Under the pieces are notes generated by a model, which searched no databases, was not told the DNA's origin, and saw only the letters and a list, made by a program, of their open reading frames with translations. A stretch of 64,000 bases of DNA from Stictocephala bisonia (taxonomy: Eukaryota; Arthropoda; Insecta; Hemiptera; Membracidae): assembly GCA_035578905.1 (NCBI GenBank), contig JAQJVL010000047.1:301501-365500 (forward strand), written 5' to 3'. Positions 21,261 through 33,296 of the stretch are shown one piece after another (positions within the stretch are counted from its first letter, which is position 1; each line of letters starts with the position of its first letter). A program made the translations under genes and the position numbers.

Positions 21261-22096
21261 TGTAGCGTTATTTTGGTAATTAAGTACAACAATAACGCCA
21301 TTAACATTAACTAACTTACCTTTCTTTATAAACTGGAGTTTTTCTGTAAGGTAAGAGACTCTGCTCTTGAAACTTAGCATCTGGAACATCAACAATGACT
21401 ACTACTGAACTAAAAAATGCTGCCAACACAAAAAACAAAATGTTTGCCCTCCTGTCTATGTGAAGAAATATTCACTTTGATTAGCTATATCTCTTAAAGT
21501 AATGTATATAATTTAAAATTACTTTTGTTATAATAAAATAAAACTCTTATGAATCATAAAAACTATGACATAAATAAGATAAAAAAATAAAATAAAAATA
21601 TTGCTCAGGCTCAGTTTTACATCAAATCACTTATATCATGACTTTCAAAGCTAGCCACCAAACTAATAACAATTTAAAAACATACCAATAAAGCATGTCT
21701 AAATAAAAAATTATCGGTACAAAGTGCTTGTGCTCGTATCTTATCTCCCATCACAGAGCCAATCCAGGTTTCACAACCGTTTAACACCTGATGTTTCATT
21801 TCATTTATTTTTTTTAACAGCTGATGATTAGTTAAATAAATAAAACAACTCCATAAGAATAACTTTGAACAACTTATGTATATCTTTGAAATCCAATGTA
21901 GATGTCTGTAAAATATTTTTGCTGCTGAAGAAGTAAATTTTCATTGAATAAAAGTGACAATTGTTAGTTGTCATTTGCTCTGAAATTGCATGTTTATATG
22001 CCAGCAGTTATCGTTTGTTAAATTTTGTGATTTTTATGTCAATAACTTGCAATTCAATGTCCATTCTGTAAAAAAAAAAATAGGGAACACGATGTA
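21261..22096 (+). other. MFSD6 intron, AT-rich, no gene seen
   Basis: No exon seen. A stretch at about 21735-21790 resembles 30980-31030 (words CACAGAG, AATCCA, ACAACC), perhaps the same unclassified repeat. Confidence 0.45.
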
Positions 22097-22620
22097 TAGT
22101 CAAAAAGTTCCCGGAACCAATGTCCAGAGACACATAGCATGGTTGCCAGTGGGAATTTTGTTGTGTAGCAGATGGTACTACTCTTGGGACGGATATCGGT
22201 AGCGTGAGTGTCTCTCAGTCGCCATTGTTCCCCTGTAGAGAGTGTTTTTTGTTTGTTTGCGTGATCACATGTCGCTTTTTGAAAAATGATTTAATGAACA
22301 GTGAAAAAACTAAATTTTGTGTTTTGTTTCAAAAGTCATCTTCAAAAAGATACTTAAAATAAGGGTACGAAGTTGAGGGGATGAAGAAAAGCCAAGTTTA
22401 CGATGGCAGAAATGATTTCGTGAAATGTTCGTCGCATGAACACTAAGGATGACTAGGTGGTGGACGTCTTTCAACTGCAACCACAGATGACAACATTGAA
22501 CAAGTTTGGCAAATTGTCCATGCAAACAGAAGAATTATAATTGATGAAATACATTTATCGCATAAGAAGTAAATTTAATACATGGCAGTATCATCACAAG
22601 AATGTTTAGGAGCTTAAAAG

Positions 22621-22809
22621 ATGCCATTAGGAGGAAACGGCTTGAAAAAATGGGCAGAAAGCAATTGGATTTTGCTGCATGACAGTACCCCTGCACATCA
22701 ATCCCTGTTAGTACGTATCTACCTAGTCAAGCTCCGTGTTACCATGCTAGAATATTCTCCTTACTCACCTAACCTCATGCCGGCCGATTGCTTCCTGTTC
22801 ACTTGCTGA
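22621..22809 (+). pseudogene. mariner transposase catalytic fragment
   Basis: The frame encodes WILLHDSTPAHQSLLVRIYL then LEYSPYSPNLMPADCFLF. These are the second and third catalytic boxes of mariner transposases (usually HDNAPAH ... YSPDLAPCDFFLF), with the D of HD and the D of PxD retained at the expected spacing class. The upstream first aspartate block is missing and the frame ends early in TGCTGA. Non-functional. Confidence 0.88.
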
Positions 22810-22909
22810 AAACATCGATAAAAAGAAAACGAAATGCAGTTGCTGAAGCTGTTAGAAAAAATGTGATAAAATTATTTAAATACATTTAAAAAACAAGTGT
22901 TAGTGTTTT

Positions 22910-23952
22910 GAACAACTATATGAGTTTACAAGTCTGTTGTTGCAGGAGGAGAGTATTTTGAACAACTATATGAGTTTGCAAGTCTGTTGTTGCAGGAGGA
23001 GAGTATTTTGAACAACTATATGAGTTTGCAAGTCTGTTGTTGCAGGAGGAGAGTATTTTGAACAACTATATGAGTTTGCAAGTCTGTCGTTGCAGGAGGA
23101 GAGTATTTTGAACAACTATATGAGTTTGCAAGTCTGTCGTTGCAGGAGGAGAGTATTTTGAACAACTATATGAGTTTGCAAGTCTGTTGTTGCAGGAGGA
23201 GAGTATTTTGAACAACTATATGAGTTTGCAAGTCTGTTGTTGCAGGAGGAGAGTATTTTGAACAACTATATGAGTTTGCAAGTCTGTTGTTGCAGGAGGA
23301 GAGTATTTTGAACAACTATAAGAGTTTGCAAGTCTGTTGTTGCAGGAGGAGAGTATTTTGAACAACTATATGAGTTTGCAAGTCTGTTGTTGCAGGAGGA
23401 GAGTATTTTGAACAACTATATGAGTTTGCAAGTCTGTTGTTGAAGGAGGAGAGTATTTTGAACAACTATATGAGTTTGCAAGTCTGTTGTTGAAGGAGGA
23501 GAGTATTTTGAACAACTATATGAGTTTGCAAGTCTGTTGTTGAAGGAGGAGAGTATTTTGAACAACTATATGAGTTTGCAAGTCTGTTGTTGCAGGAGGA
23601 GAGTATTTTGAACAACTATATGAGTTTGCAAGTCTGTTGTTGAAGGAGGAGAGTATTTTGAACAACTATATGAGTTTGCAAGTCTGTTGTTGCAGCAGGA
23701 GAGTATTTTGAACAACTATATGAGTTTGCAAGTCTGTTGTTGCAGGAGGAGAGTATTTTGAACAACTATATGAGTTTGCAAGTCTGTTGTTGCAGGAGGA
23801 GAGTATTTTGAACAACTATATGAGTTTGCAAGTCTGTTGTTGCAGGAGGAGAGTATTTTGAACAACTATATGAGTTTGCAAGTCTGTTGTTGCAGGAGGA
23901 GAGTATTTTGAACAACTATATGAGTTTGCAAGTCTGTTGTTGCAGGAGGGAG
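22910..23952 (+). repeat. 50-bp minisatellite, ~21 copies, inside the mariner
   Basis: The unit is 50 bases (GAGTATTTTGAACAACTATA then TGAGTTTGCAAGTCTGTTGT then TGCAGGAGGA), very homogeneous, with sporadic variants (TGTCGT, TGAAGG, AGAGTT). The first unit (TTTGAACAACTATATGAGTT) reads FEQLYE in the transposase frame, so the array grew from the transposase C-terminal coding end. The period is not a multiple of three. Confidence 0.95.
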
Positions 23953-24022
23953 TTAGGTTTATAAGTTTGTATCTTTGTCTAGTAAAAATATTTCCCCTAA
24001 TTCTGGCAACTTTTTGACTATA

Positions 24023-24644
24023 CCTCATATAAATGATTTAGAAGTGAATAAAATAATTAAAATCCAATCTGTTCATGAGAAAAGTAAATGTATGATTAAG
24101 TTTTTTTTTCACTAATTCATTTTCTAATTGCTGATTTACTGATATGCATCCGGATTTTACTTTATTGAACAATTTTTATCATTGTATGTTACATTAAATT
24201 TTAGGAAATTATTATTTTTCTTGTCCGTGATGAATAGTTAATTTGTTCTTGTTTAGTAATTATTTTTTCTCCAATTTTCAAAGCATGTTAATATTTTAGG
24301 TAGTTAATTAATATAGACTAGAATAGTATAAATTCCCATTTTTATAATGATTTTAGTCTGCAAGACAGACAAGAAAATATGTTTTCTTTATATAACTCAG
24401 AAAATATAAATGTTTGCAAAATAAATGGACACTTTAACAGTCTTAAAGAAACACTAAACTGAAAACATCTATGTAACAGCTTTATATTAGTAGGTTCATT
24501 AAAACAGGTTTTGTGGATAAACTTAGAAACCATAAAAGTCAGCCTTGGTTTCATTTTTAATAGGAAAATATCTTTGTAATTCCTAACATCTCAATCTTAT
24601 TTTTAATATTTTCTTAATACATGTATAAACAATTTTTGTTACAG
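24023..24644 (+). other. MFSD6 intron, AT-rich, no gene seen
   Basis: Nothing supportable except the branch/polypyrimidine region before the exon c acceptor (TTTTTGTTACAG). Confidence 0.5.
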
Positions 24645-24784
24645 TTTACCAGTGTCTCTCAGTCATCTGTAAGCCTTATCAACCATCTGGGACAGCTCCT
24701 CTCAGATGTCCAGGTTATTGTGTTCCTTCTCTGGCTTTTTGTTGTGGGAATGTGCACTGCGCTCATATGGAACTGGCTCTTTTG
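24645..24784 (+). CDS. MFSD6-like: MFSD6-like transporter, exon c
   Basis: The acceptor is TTTTTGTTACAG, phase 0. It encodes a short loop (FTSVSQSSVSLINHLGQLLS) and a transmembrane helix with the family signature VFLLWLFVVGMCTALIWNWL-FW, and ends two bases into a tryptophan codon before GTCAGT. The signature VGMCTALIWN-x-LFWYLE is highly characteristic of MFSD6. Reading through the donor gives only a short AT-rich tail before a stop. Confidence 0.93.
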
Positions 24785-26360
24785 GTCAGTGGATTTATCT
24801 ACATTACTATTAGTAATTTGTTATTGATTAGAAATGAACTGTAAATAATAAATTCTCTTAAGTACTTTTGCATGTATTTTTTAAATTAATAGCATAAATG
24901 TAATAAAATAATAAATGATGATCAATTTGAAAAAAAAATTAGATCACGCAAGGATTTTAAAACATATTAGGACATAACTCTTGGCAATCAAGGAAATGAA
25001 AAACAACCTGCGTTACTTTTAAGGTTTAAAACAAGGTTTTATTTTGGAATCTGTGTAGTTTTTCTAATTTTTGTGTTTTATAATTTAAGGCTTGTCATTA
25101 TTAAACTGTTGGATATCTCATACTGTTTTAGGTTGTTTTATTTGAGTTAGATAATTTATTGTACATTATGGACATAAGATAGTTTATTTTCTTTGTTTTA
25201 TTTTCCTTCCCATTAGATGGTAGCCTAACATTGATTGATTGACTTTTATATTATTATCTTTTGCATATTGAGTTGAATAGAATCAAACATATCCAGGCAC
25301 ACACTAAAGGTATTTAATGGTAGACCCTCCCATTCACATTGACAGAGTTGTCCCCATAAGGTGGGTGGGTCTGTAGATGTTGTCTTTGTAATCCAAATCT
25401 TCATTTGTCGTTTCCATAAAGACATGATATCTGATAGGCTCAACAAAATCTGATCTGCAATAAACTCACTAAGTTGAATTAGTAAAGGACACATACTGAT
25501 TTTTATCTTGTGAGTTAAAGAAAGAGGGTTACAACAGTCAAATTTAGCTCTTTATAAATGTTATAGTTACCATTTTGTTTTTTTATGTTTTAAAACAGAA
25601 GTAGTACCAGATATACTGATTTGTTTTTATTGAATAGGTCTAGTTAACCAAAACAAACACAGGTGTTAACATATTTCTATTGGTTCTATTTTTTCCCTAA
25701 TTTGACAAATATGCCAGTATTGACATAAACTTATGATTTGTTTGTGTTTTAGTACTAAGTAGTCCATTCTTAGTATCCTCTTTAGCAAGTTGCATATTTA
25801 TTTTATCATTCTGAGTCAGCAGCATCCAAACATATTTGATTTAATTGGATGTCTTCTATTTTACCAGGCTCTAACATAAATACAATATACTTATATGTTT
25901 AATTAAAAGACAGCCCTTGCTTCGCTATGGGGTGGTTTTCTATGCTTGCTTACCCTTCTCTCAATGGCTCTCTCTGAACTATTACATCAATATAACAGAT
26001 CGGCCTGCTGTCGCTTTCCTAAATAACATAATTTTATAGTCAAGAAAACCCTTTAAGTTTACTTTAGGGTGATGCAAAAAGTATGGCAATAATGCCAGAG
26101 TTTGTAGAAATGAAGTTACATATTTTGCAATGAAAACCAAAATAGCCAAGCTTATGTCTCATGTTTATGTTTTTGTATCAGCTGTTTGAAATGAATTATT
26201 AAATTAATGCCAATGTTTCTCTTAGGGAGAAAAGATGTTAAGGGGCTTTAGGAATGGAATTATGATAAATTCTTTCTTAGTGAATGTCTATGGTAGAAGA
26301 GCTAACTTTTCCCTAAATTTCATCACAAACTGTTGTGTGTTTCTGGTGATTTCGGGAGTA
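24785..26360 (+). other. MFSD6 intron, AT-rich, no gene seen
   Basis: No exon or clear transposon found. A minus-strand 82-codon frame (25246-25494) has no recognisable motif. Confidence 0.5.
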
Positions 26361-26445
26361 CAGTAGAGTCCCAGTAATTTCGAAATAATTGGGACCGAAT
26401 CCATTTTGGATTACCACATTTTTTGGATGAAACAGATTTTCTTAA
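26361..26445 (+). mobile_element. pogo-like terminal fragment
   Basis: It begins CAGTAGAGTCCCAGTAATTT after TA, the same type of end as the elements at 17211-18305 and 55501-55985, and continues with a TTGGGACCGAATCC block as in pogo ends. The partner terminus was not found nearby. Confidence 0.6.
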
Positions 26446-26721
26446 AACACTTTTTCAATAAAAAATAACATGCCTATTATTAGAGTACTTTAGGTTTTAA
26501 TACAATAAGAGCATTTGATGATAAAAAGGAGATAATGCACCCTTTAATAGAAGAATACATTCATTTGAGACATACGATCAAATATAGATTTTTCAAGACA
26601 AAAAGTTGAAACTACAAGCAGAAATTCACTCCGGGCCCAGTGCTACTTAACGCCATTGCATCCGCCACCAGGCCATGTAAATCAGCTTAAGGAAGTCATG
26701 TGCATATTTCTCGTGTTTTCA

Positions 26722-26821
26722 CGCTACCTCAGACTGCACATGGTAGCGTGCAGTCCACCCACCCCTGTGCACTTCACAGCTGTGGTGGACAGCTGCACCA
26801 CATGCACTGTCTGAGGTAGCG
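26722..26821. repeat. GC-rich hairpin region
   Basis: Arms 26722-26744 (CGCTACCTCAGACTGCACAT) and 26797-26821 are inverted repeats with two inserted bases. The loop itself contains further complementary pieces (CAGTCCACC / GGTGGACAGCTG). This sits in a GC-rich patch (about 26620-26900) in otherwise AT-rich intron. It may be a MITE or an RNA structure. Confidence 0.7.
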
Positions 26822-27024
26822 CACCTCAGTGATGTGGACTGAATTGGGTACGCGCACTGTTCCCAATGACAGTCTTGTATCAACAGTTTGAACTCGTGTG
26901 TTAACATATCTCAGTTTTGTTGTTTCCATACCGTACCGCTGCATTCCAAGTTTTAGTTGTAAACTTATTTTATTGGTATTTATACTATAATATAAATGTG
27001 AACAGTAGGTAACCTATACAGATG

Positions 27025-27076
27025 CTGCGGCTGGGTGTGATCTTGCACAGGCTATATAGAGCAACACCTAGCCGCA
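27025..27076. repeat. Short hairpin upstream of exon d
   Basis: TGCGGCTGGGTGT (27025-27037) pairs with ACACCTAGCCGCA (27064-27076), about 140 bases before the exon d acceptor. One mismatch; a 26-base loop. Confidence 0.65.
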
Positions 27077-27216
27077 ACCCCAGTGATACTATGTTTTGAG
27101 ACGTTTGCATATTTTAGCTTCGAGGGAGAGGAATTCGTCTTTAAAGCAAAGAAATTTATCTGAAATAATTATGCAGTAATATATTGTGAAATTTTAAAGA
27201 AACCCTGTGATCCTAG

Positions 27217-27341
27217 GTACATTGAAGAGCTAGCTGACAACGTTGGAGAGGCGTCGTCCCATCAGTGGATCAAGACTTTGGAGGGTTTAGTCAATGCTAT
27301 TCAGAGCTTTGGAGGAGAGCTGCCCTTCTTCTTTTTATCAG
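27217..27341 (+). CDS. MFSD6-like: MFSD6-like transporter, exon d
   Basis: The acceptor is TGTGATCCTAG; its first base completes the tryptophan split from exon c, giving W-YIEELADN. It encodes the loop between helices with the conserved WIKTLEGLV and the signature FGGELPFFFLSG, ending one base into glycine before GTATTA. The human protein has the equivalent YLEDL ... TLEGLV ... FGGELPFFFLSG. Splice phases fit both neighbours exactly. Confidence 0.94.
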
Positions 27342-27652
27342 GTATTATTAGAAAAAAGTAGCGATTGAAGAAATATAGCAAAAAGGATATAGAACCATAG
27401 ACCCATTGCAATGGTATTAACCCACTTGCCTACGCATACACATGCAGTGGTCAGTGCAGCTTAAGAGATTCTAAAAAACACAAGCTGATGAAGGAAAACA
27501 AAAACTTATGTGCTTTGAAACAAATTTATCTTTCACAGCAGGTACCTTCTTTTTCACATTTAAAATTTGTATATAATTTAAGGTAAAATTTTAATGAATA
27601 TAAATTAGAATATTAACTTACATAGTTATAACGTGTATTCTGTTTGTTACAG

Positions 27653-27895
27653 GATGGTTGCTAAGAAAGATAGGGCCTCAGAATGCCATGTCTTTAGTGT
27701 TATTTGCCTATGGTCTGAGGTTTTTGCTCTATTCCTGTGTGTGGGATCCGTGGTGGGTGCTGCCCATTGAACTACTGCATGGTCCTACCTCAGGGCTGCT
27801 ATGGGCTACTGCTGCTACATATGCCAGTGCCGCTGCTCCTCCTGGTACTGCCACTACTGCTCAAGGTCTCATTGGTGCTGTCTTTGAGGGCATCG
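27653..27895 (+). CDS. MFSD6-like: MFSD6-like transporter, exon e
   Basis: The acceptor is TGTTTGTTACAG. It encodes a basic cytoplasmic turn (WLLRKIGPQNA), helix SLVLFAYGLRFLLYSCV, the loop DPWWVLPIELLHG, a further helix, and the conserved APPGTATTAQGLIGAVFEGI before splitting a glycine at GTATGT. This is the best-conserved part of the family. An overlapping second open frame (27737-27994) is only a shadow. Confidence 0.95.
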
Positions 27896-27996
27896 GTATG
27901 TAATTCTTTCATTAAACCATTTTTATTAATTTGGTCCTATTGGTTCTGTAACTATACAGAGACAAGGAAACAGACTATCACTCTAAATATTTAATA

Positions 27997-28705
27997 TACA
28001 GGGTGTTCACAAAAGAAATTCTGTTTTAAAAAAATTATATTGTGCAAGTGGTCAAGGCTAGTTAAAGTTATTTAATTTTTCTGAAATGAGTTGCTCATTA
28101 AGTTTGACTCATATTGTTTTGAGTATTTTTCTTCAGAATTTGGCATGCTCTGGAGCATTGACCTTGAAAGAAACAAAGCAGACACCGGACACTCACTCGG
28201 TTAGGGTAGTGCATGGCGATGTCTCAACAAAAGGCTCATAGTGTTATTTAGCACGGTCCAATTATGGTGGTGATGCTCCTACGCATAAAACCATTTGTCA
28301 ATGGATAAATGGGTTTAAAGAACCCGGTAGGCCACGTATATTAGAAGAGAATGTAGTTAAAATCAGAACTTCATGCCAACGAAGTCCTAAAAAATTCCTT
28401 GGCACGACGAACTCTCCAGTTGGGTTCACTGTTCATGCTGAGATAATTTTACTATCTCAGGGAACGGAAAGTCACCTGATTGGCAACTGTTACCCCAGAC
28501 CAGCTGGCCAGAACATGGCAGGAGGTGGAACATCGTTTTGGGAACATGCTGTGTCACTAACGGAGCCCACATTGAAATTTACTAAGTTGTAAAAAAATCT
28601 TGACTATATCACCTTTAAAAAATGTATAACATATTAGATTATTTACTTTATTACAATAAAATATTTCACCGCAAAACCCCGGAGTTCCTTTGTGGATACA
28701 CTGTA
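27997..28705 (+). mobile_element. Internally deleted mariner-like element
   Basis: The ends are inverted repeats TACAGGGTGTTCACAAAAGA and (inward from the right) TACAGTGTATCCACAAAGGA. Inside, 28213-28420 gives scrambled frames with QQKAHSV, THKTICQWINGF-like and SPKKFLGTT blocks of a helix-turn-helix region. At about 28490-28590 a frame reads PDQLARTWQEVEHRFG then TNGAHIEIY, a known C-terminal block of mariner-like transposases of insects. The catalytic centre is deleted, so the element cannot move itself. Confidence 0.82.
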
Positions 28706-28991
28706 TGTTATAAGGACTATAAACAAAAAGAAAAATATATCTGAAAAACAAGATGGCGTAAGGAATAATATGTATATTATTTGGAGTTAGCATCAATCCT
28801 CCATTCTAAATGGATAACAAGTATACTCTTATCACTGTAGAAGTAATGATGTAGCACTTTTAGAGTAAGGAGATTGACATGGTTCGGATATGTGGTATGA
28901 AAAGATCAAATCTTTGTTTTGATAAGAGAACAAAATTGAAAATGGAAATAATATGTTGCTGGTAGTAAAATCAACATTTGTGATGTGACAG

Positions 28992-29156
28992 GGGTATCCA
29001 CGGGCAGTCTACTGGCCGGAATAATGTTCTCACACTACAGTGGAGTGATGGTGTTCCGCCTAGCAGGTTTGGCTGTGCTGGTTTTATGTGTACTGCATAT
29101 CTGTGTTCAGTTCTTCCTCAGCCGCAAGCGTGTGTTGCTAATATCTCAAGCCAAAG
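28992..29156 (+). CDS. MFSD6-like: MFSD6-like transporter, exon f
   Basis: The acceptor is TGATGTGACAG; two bases complete the split glycine, giving G-VSTGSLLAGIMFSHYSG. It encodes the last two helices (TGSLLAGIMFSHYSG region and VMVFRLAGLAVLVLCVLHIC) and a basic cytoplasmic end (FFLSRKRVLLISQAK), with one base left over before GTAATT. If the donor is not used, the frame runs on to a stop at 29219-29221, an alternative short C-terminus. Confidence 0.93.
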
Positions 29157-32100
29157 GTAATTTCATTGCACAGTTTGAGAAAGCTGTTTATAAGACAACA
29201 TCCTGTCTATTTCTATGTTAGAATAGTTTGTTGTTTTCTGAACTTGTTTATTATATTAATAAATATTATTTTTAAAGAAATGTGTTTAATAATCAAGCCT
29301 TATTTTCATATTTTTCATTTTATATTTTTAAAAAATGCAGGAATTTTATTTTGAATGAGCATTGAATTTTTCTTATCAAATTGTTATTGATTTATTAATG
29401 AAATATTGATTTATCATATAATTTCAGGAAACATGTTTTCAAATAATATGTTGGAAATTAACATATGTTAGGTTATGGTTGATATTTTAACACAATAAAT
29501 AGTTTTTGCTTAATATATGTACAAGAACTTGAACAATTGAGCAGATACAATAGTTTATATAGAAAATAAATAATTAAAGATTATTGTGAAGATAATTAAT
29601 TCACAACAGAACTGTTAGTCACATTTATAATAATACAACATTTATAATAATTAACAGATATCCAAGGTTCGTAGTCATGTAATCCAAGGTTCTAGATTAC
29701 ATGACTACTCCATTAGTGATATGTTTATTGTTGAATGGGCAAAATTTTAAAATGAATAATAAATTTTAATAATTTCAAAGTTTATTACTATACCAACCAA
29801 AGTCTATAATATTTGGTGTATTTGGACACAAACATGCAATAGTATTTTGATTTTATTCCGCTCCTCCCCTAATTAAAAAAAAAAAGGAATGGTTTGTCCA
29901 TGTCAGTTAATTCAAAAATACAATTACTGGATTAGTACTACTGTAGACGTAAGACTGCTTAAACATGACTGTACATATCAATTCACTGAGACAGTTCATT
30001 TGTTGGGCAGCGGAAGAATAGAAGCTGCACTACCAAGGTTGGTATTGAACAGTTTCAGTTGGGTCTGTATTGTTAGCTTTATTCGGTGTTGGGGCTTTCC
30101 CACATATCTGAGCAAAATACTTCAACCAGATAAACATAACATGTATTGTTCCATTTTGCATCATAACTTAAATGGACTTTGAGCTAGCAAAAGTAGTATT
30201 TGTTTAAAATTAATGCTGTGTTTCCTTAGGAGGGATCTTAATTAATATCTCAATAGCAAGCTTGAGACCTCTCTTCTTTTTCAATCTTTTTTTCATATTT
30301 TTAACTTACTACTTATATTCTTGTCATATCATACTGGCTGTTTACTGCTTCAATTTACAAAATTACAATTCTTAATTTCTTCAATTTATATGTTTTCTCT
30401 GTTTATAAAAAGAAAATTCTGTACAGTTTGCAATGGACAGAAGAGATGTCTATTAGGCTAGATGAGTAATTTTTGTCTTGTATCATCAACGGCTTAGTAT
30501 ACTTTCTAACTATGAGAGTAAAAGTTTGATTTGAAACCTAATCAATTTGAAACTTAATCAACTAGTGTCAAGTATTGACCTTAGCTAGCCACTCCTCTGT
30601 TGTTAAAATCATATTTGGCTACTTTCTAGCACCTTCTTATGGTGCCCAATTTTATACCCTTAACAAACTTGTCATATTCATTTTCACTGTACTACTTCAA
30701 TTTTCTTCTTTGTTTTATCAACCAAGTCTCTAATGTAGAAAATGTCACATTCATGCCATAGCTTATACTGTCTTCTTTTTCATCTTTAAGTTTATCCAAC
30801 ATCAGTTCATCTTGTGCTGATTTTCTCTTACAGTCTACCATTCTTGTTTTCACACGAATATACATATGGCTTTCGTAGATAGGCAAACTACCTAACTAAT
30901 AAAATATTAAAAATTAGACTTATAAACTATTGTCTAAATAAAATAAAATCACAAGTACTTTGTTTTAGCATTTAAATATTAATCTCTAGTCACAGAGATG
31001 AATCCAAATTTCATAACCATACAACACATGCTTCTTCAATTGACTGGAGACCAACTAATTCTCCCTGAAAAGAATGCAATGGGCAATCTTCGACTCCACA
31101 ATCACATGACTGATCATTTGTCATTCCCCACTTATTTCCAGTGGTTGTATCTTCCCACACCTGTGCGAAAGTGACTCATAGTCCATTCCTTACGAGGAAG
31201 GTTCATTCCACTGATGACGGTCATAGAGTCTGATATTAGAAACTTGTTTCGACCTTCAAACATATCTCAAGTAAACGCCTTGTGGTCTTTGGCAAAAATT
31301 CGTTTGAGAATAACTGGGAAGCTAGTCGAAGTGGTGGTTTTCTTAGTACATAAGATCTTTTTAAACTCTGAGAACTGCCTGAGAGTTTAAAAATTGATCA
31401 ATTAATTATGGATCAAAGCCTCCTTGAACCATAAACCATCTTTCTACATTTCCTTTGATTTTTATAACGGTTTTTGTTCTGATGATCATCAAGCCCCTCT
31501 CTTTATTAATTGAGGCTAGAGAAGTGAGATTTTTCCAGTTAATTTTAATAGCATCCGGCTGATAGAATAAACCTGTTGAAACAAATCTTATATTCTCCAA
31601 ATCCCTTTACCTCGCCCATCCTAATTGCTCCCTTTTAACGAAAGTTTACAAATTCATTTTTAATATTTCTTTTTTTTTACCAAAATTGTGTGTTGAATGT
31701 TCGATTTGTCTTTTGAAGACGTTAAATTAATCCTTGCGGTTGTTTAAGCGCCTTTTACAAAATTTAAAACTTACAAGCAATATTCAGTCATCATAATTTC
31801 TAAATTCAAGAAATCAGTGAGTCTGAATAAATAAACTATTTAGTCTTATTTATTGCTTTTTATAAACAGTTTTTGTCATAGTGTATACACAATTTTTATC
31901 CCCTCCAAATTATATGATTTTTTTCTCTAATACAAACTAACAATAATTATGTTATAGTGAAAAAACAACAGTTAAAATATAGCAAACATTTTTATTGTAG
32001 AAACATATTATTAATTCGTCTGAAAAGCTGTAGAATCGATTTTGTGGAATATTTCATGCATAATTCTGCATAAACCAATTAGAGCTGTTACTGCTTCTAC

Positions 32101-33296
32101 TGCTTAGATTTGGTGCCCTTAGAAACAGCTATCAGTAATATGTAAGCAATTTACTATCTCGGTACAGTTGAAGTAGCTTGTGTCATAAATAGAAGGGTAT
32201 GCCTCCTTTTAGATTTGTTTAGTCTGTGCATACACATGCTTCATCATAGCATGCCTGAGGATTTCAGACTTGTTTATAATTTATTGACAAAATACAACTA
32301 GAAACATAGTTTTTAATAATATGATGAGTTGTAATTTTAATGTACTAAACTTACTTTACTTAGCTTTGTGACCTTGTTTCCCACTCAATATACTTTTACA
32401 TTGGTATCATTTTTTTATGTCTTGTTCACTATTTCTTTTTTTATGCATGAGTAGTAGAAATATATTCTTTCAGTTAAATTTCATTACCTAATTTTGTTAA
32501 GCTTTCATTAGATTGAATGATAGAAATATAAGAACTGTGCTCTTGGTTCAATTTATTTGCTAATATAGATATTCTTTGGTTCATATTATTAATGCATTAG
32601 TTGTGACCACAGCTGGAATAAAGACAAGTTCACAATGGCTTGATGCTTGGACAACTTTCACTTTATACACCATATCTTACTTAAACTAACTATTGGTGAA
32701 AAACCATTTGATATTACAATGATTATTAGTGAATAAACAATTATTGTCAGTTGGTTTGGGTACAGATTTATAATCTACTATCAATTGTACTTGAAGGCTT
32801 ACAATTTTATACTAATTCAATTTCGATGAATATAATTACTGAGAGATGCATGATTTGAATTTACTCTTTTCAAATGGTAAATGAGCCGAGATAGTTCACA
32901 GATGCACAGAGATTGTGCATACCTCATAATTTAATACAGTAAACCAATCCTCTACTACACAATTTAATCTTTGGCCTAATAATTGTTTGTATGGAGTTGA
33001 TAAAATAGTAAGGACAGTTCAAACACATGTGCATAGTTATGTGCTATACTAGGAGAGATCTACAAGGTATAGTTGTATTATTATAACTCGTGCCACCTGT
33101 ATCTATCTCTGGCTGCAGAGTGAATGATGTTGTACAAGACCTGAAAACACTAATTTGACTGGAAATTAGTTAACCACCTTCACACTTTAACAGCATTCGA
33201 GCAGTCCAGTTGTCTCTCAGTCGTCAGTTACAAAAATAAATTTCTTGCTATTAAGTAAAACTAATAGCTTAATTTTATGGCACTAGGATTTCAGTA
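29157..33296 (+). other. MFSD6 intron, AT-rich
   Basis: No exon I can support. Small open frames at 29889-30182 (+), 30692-30886 (-) and 31406-31600 (-) have no motif I recognise. The last (ending RWFMVQGGFDP) has a protein-like composition and may be transposon-derived. A perfect small hairpin is at 29671-29708. Confidence 0.5.
29671..29708. repeat. Perfect 14-bp-arm hairpin
   Basis: GTAGTCATGTAATC at 29671-29684 and its exact complement at 29695-29708 are separated by 10 bases. Confidence 0.8.

Larger units (their letters stand above)
22097..24020 (+). mobile_element. Dead mariner transposon carrying a minisatellite
   Basis: The ends are inverted repeats TAGTCAAAAAGTTCCCGGAA and (read inward from the right) TAGTCAAAAAGTTGCCAGAA, each flanked by the TA target duplication (22095-22096, 24021-24022). 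An N-terminal region (about 22290-22570) contains STATTDDNIEQV and RRIIIDEI, the helix-turn-helix part, with stops. A C-terminal catalytic part follows at 22621-22809. The region between the transposase and the right end is replaced by a 50-bp tandem array. Coding capacity is broken. Confidence 0.92.

Noticed and set aside
22910..23952. CRISPR-like array of 50-bp repeats
   Set aside because: There are no unique spacers; units are directly abutting and the locus is eukaryotic, inside a mariner element.
27737..27994. 85-codon frame overlapping MFSD6 exon e
   Set aside because: It is the shifted frame of a conserved exon; the alternate frame carries the family motifs and correct splice phases.
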